Source of the DNA: JBICHM01 sp043101835 | GTDB taxonomy: Bacteria > Planctomycetota > Phycisphaerae > Phycisphaerales > UBA1924 | Reading direction: 5' to 3' | Assembly (NCBI GenBank): GCA_043101835.1 | Contig: JBICHM010000215.1 | Coordinates: forward strand, 1 to 5,461 | Length of the DNA: 5,461 nucleotides | Shown: in pieces, positions 4,995 to 5,461 of the stretch | Layout of the letters: each line of letters begins with the position of its first letter | Numbering within the stretch: the first letter of the stretch is position 1 | The notes under the pieces: model-generated | Seen by the model: the letters and a program-made list of their open reading frames with translations, nothing else | Databases searched by the model: none | Told to the model about the DNA's origin: nothing | Position numbers and translations under genes: made by a program

Positions 4995-5039
4995 CGTGGA
5001 GGGTGCTTCGGGGGAGGGGGTCGGCAGACGCCGCCGTGG

Positions 5040-5461
5040 TCAGGAGGACTTGGCCTTGGCCTCGGGCTCCTCGATGACCTCGTCCACGAGGCCGTAATCC
5101 TTGGCTTCCTGCGCAGTGAAGTACTTGTCGCGGTCGCTGTCGCGTTCGATGTTCTCGACGGGCTGGCCGGTGTGGCGCGAGAGGATGCTGTTGAGTTCGC
5201 GCTTGGCCTTGATGATCTGCTCGGCCTGGATGCGGATGTCCTCGGTCTGGCCGTACACGCCGCCGTAGGGCTGGTGGATCATCACCTTGGCGTGGGGCAG
5301 GATGTACCGCTTGCCCTTGGCGCCCGCGGTGAGCAGCACGCTGCCGCCGGAGTAGGCGCGGCCCATGCAGTAGGTGGCCACATCACTGGAGAGGAAACGC
5401 ATGGTGTCGTAGATGGCGAGAGTGTCGTCCACCGCACCGCCGGGGCTGTTGATGTACAGAT
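5040..5461 (-). CDS. clpP: ClpP-family peptidase, first paralogue (5' end beyond window)
   Basis: The C-terminal 139 residues of a ClpP; the first codon seen in full is Leu of LYINSPGGA, so roughly the first third lies beyond the right edge. The catalytic triad is complete: Ser in GRAYSGGS (codon 5349-5351), His in MIHQP (5274-5276) and Asp in IERDSDRDKY (5127-5129). The tail after GLVDEVIEE is short and charged (PEAKAKSS). The nucleophile region is unusual: where most ClpPs read GQAASMG, this one reads GRAYSGG. Gly therefore replaces the Met after the serine and Tyr the Ala before it, next to the oxyanion hole and substrate groove. It is the upstream gene of the clpP pair and probably provides the working active sites. 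The apparent GTG start at 5430-5432 is internal to the conserved domain and is not the real start. Confidence 0.95.
   Translation of the reverse strand, partial: LYINSPGGAVDDTLAIYDTMRFLSSDVATYCMGRAYSGGSVLLTAGAKGKRYILPHAKVMIHQPYGGVYGQTEDIRIQAEQIIKAKRELNSILSRHTGQPVENIERDSDRDKYFTAQEAKDYGLVDEVIEEPEAKAKSS

Noticed and set aside
1..5461. tRNA or rRNA genes, CRISPR array, insertion sequence, prophage att site
   Set aside because: I saw no cloverleaf with a TTC-type arm, no regular spaced repeats, no transposase motifs and no terminal inverted repeats with target duplications.

Overview
The window is very GC-rich and gene-dense, and every convincing gene reads on the minus strand. The mix suggests a planctomycete, most likely a Phycisphaerae-like lineage. 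The reasons are two adjacent diverged ClpP peptidases, a cytoplasmic Ser/Thr kinase of a type I associate with that group, weak or absent Shine-Dalgarno sites, and a small lipoprotein ending in a PNLRGRL-like motif. This assignment is inference from family resemblance, not a database result.

In transcription order (right to left) the layout is as follows. (1) A clpP gene runs off the right edge, followed after 44 bases by a second clpP (4368-4994) whose catalytic Asp is Asn. A GC-rich hairpin with a pyrimidine-rich tail (4306-4325) probably ends this operon. (2) A small lipoprotein (3991-4242) has a promoter-like sequence so close to its ATG that the transcript may be leaderless. (3) A 165-base spacer with three perfect hairpins leads to a membrane-anchored amidase/PGRP-fold protein (3126-3824) in which several catalytic positions are changed. 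(4) After a promoter-like sequence and a small dyad comes a Ser/Thr protein kinase (1977-2885). It is followed 11 bases later by a PPP-like metallophosphatase (1054-1965), forming a kinase/phosphatase pair. (5) A 258-base AT-richer spacer holds repeated dyads and a perfect inverted repeat. It leads to a LuxR-type regulator with a GTG start (795 to beyond base 1), which has no visible receiver domain.

The themes are protein quality control (ClpP1/ClpP2), envelope functions (lipoprotein, peptidoglycan-binding protein), reversible Ser/Thr phosphorylation (kinase plus phosphatase) and transcriptional control (LuxR). The most interesting points are the catalytic-site changes in the amidase and in the second ClpP, the diverged phosphatase beside a non-RD kinase, and the unexplained repeats upstream of the regulator gene. 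I see no mobile element, CRISPR array, tRNA or rRNA.
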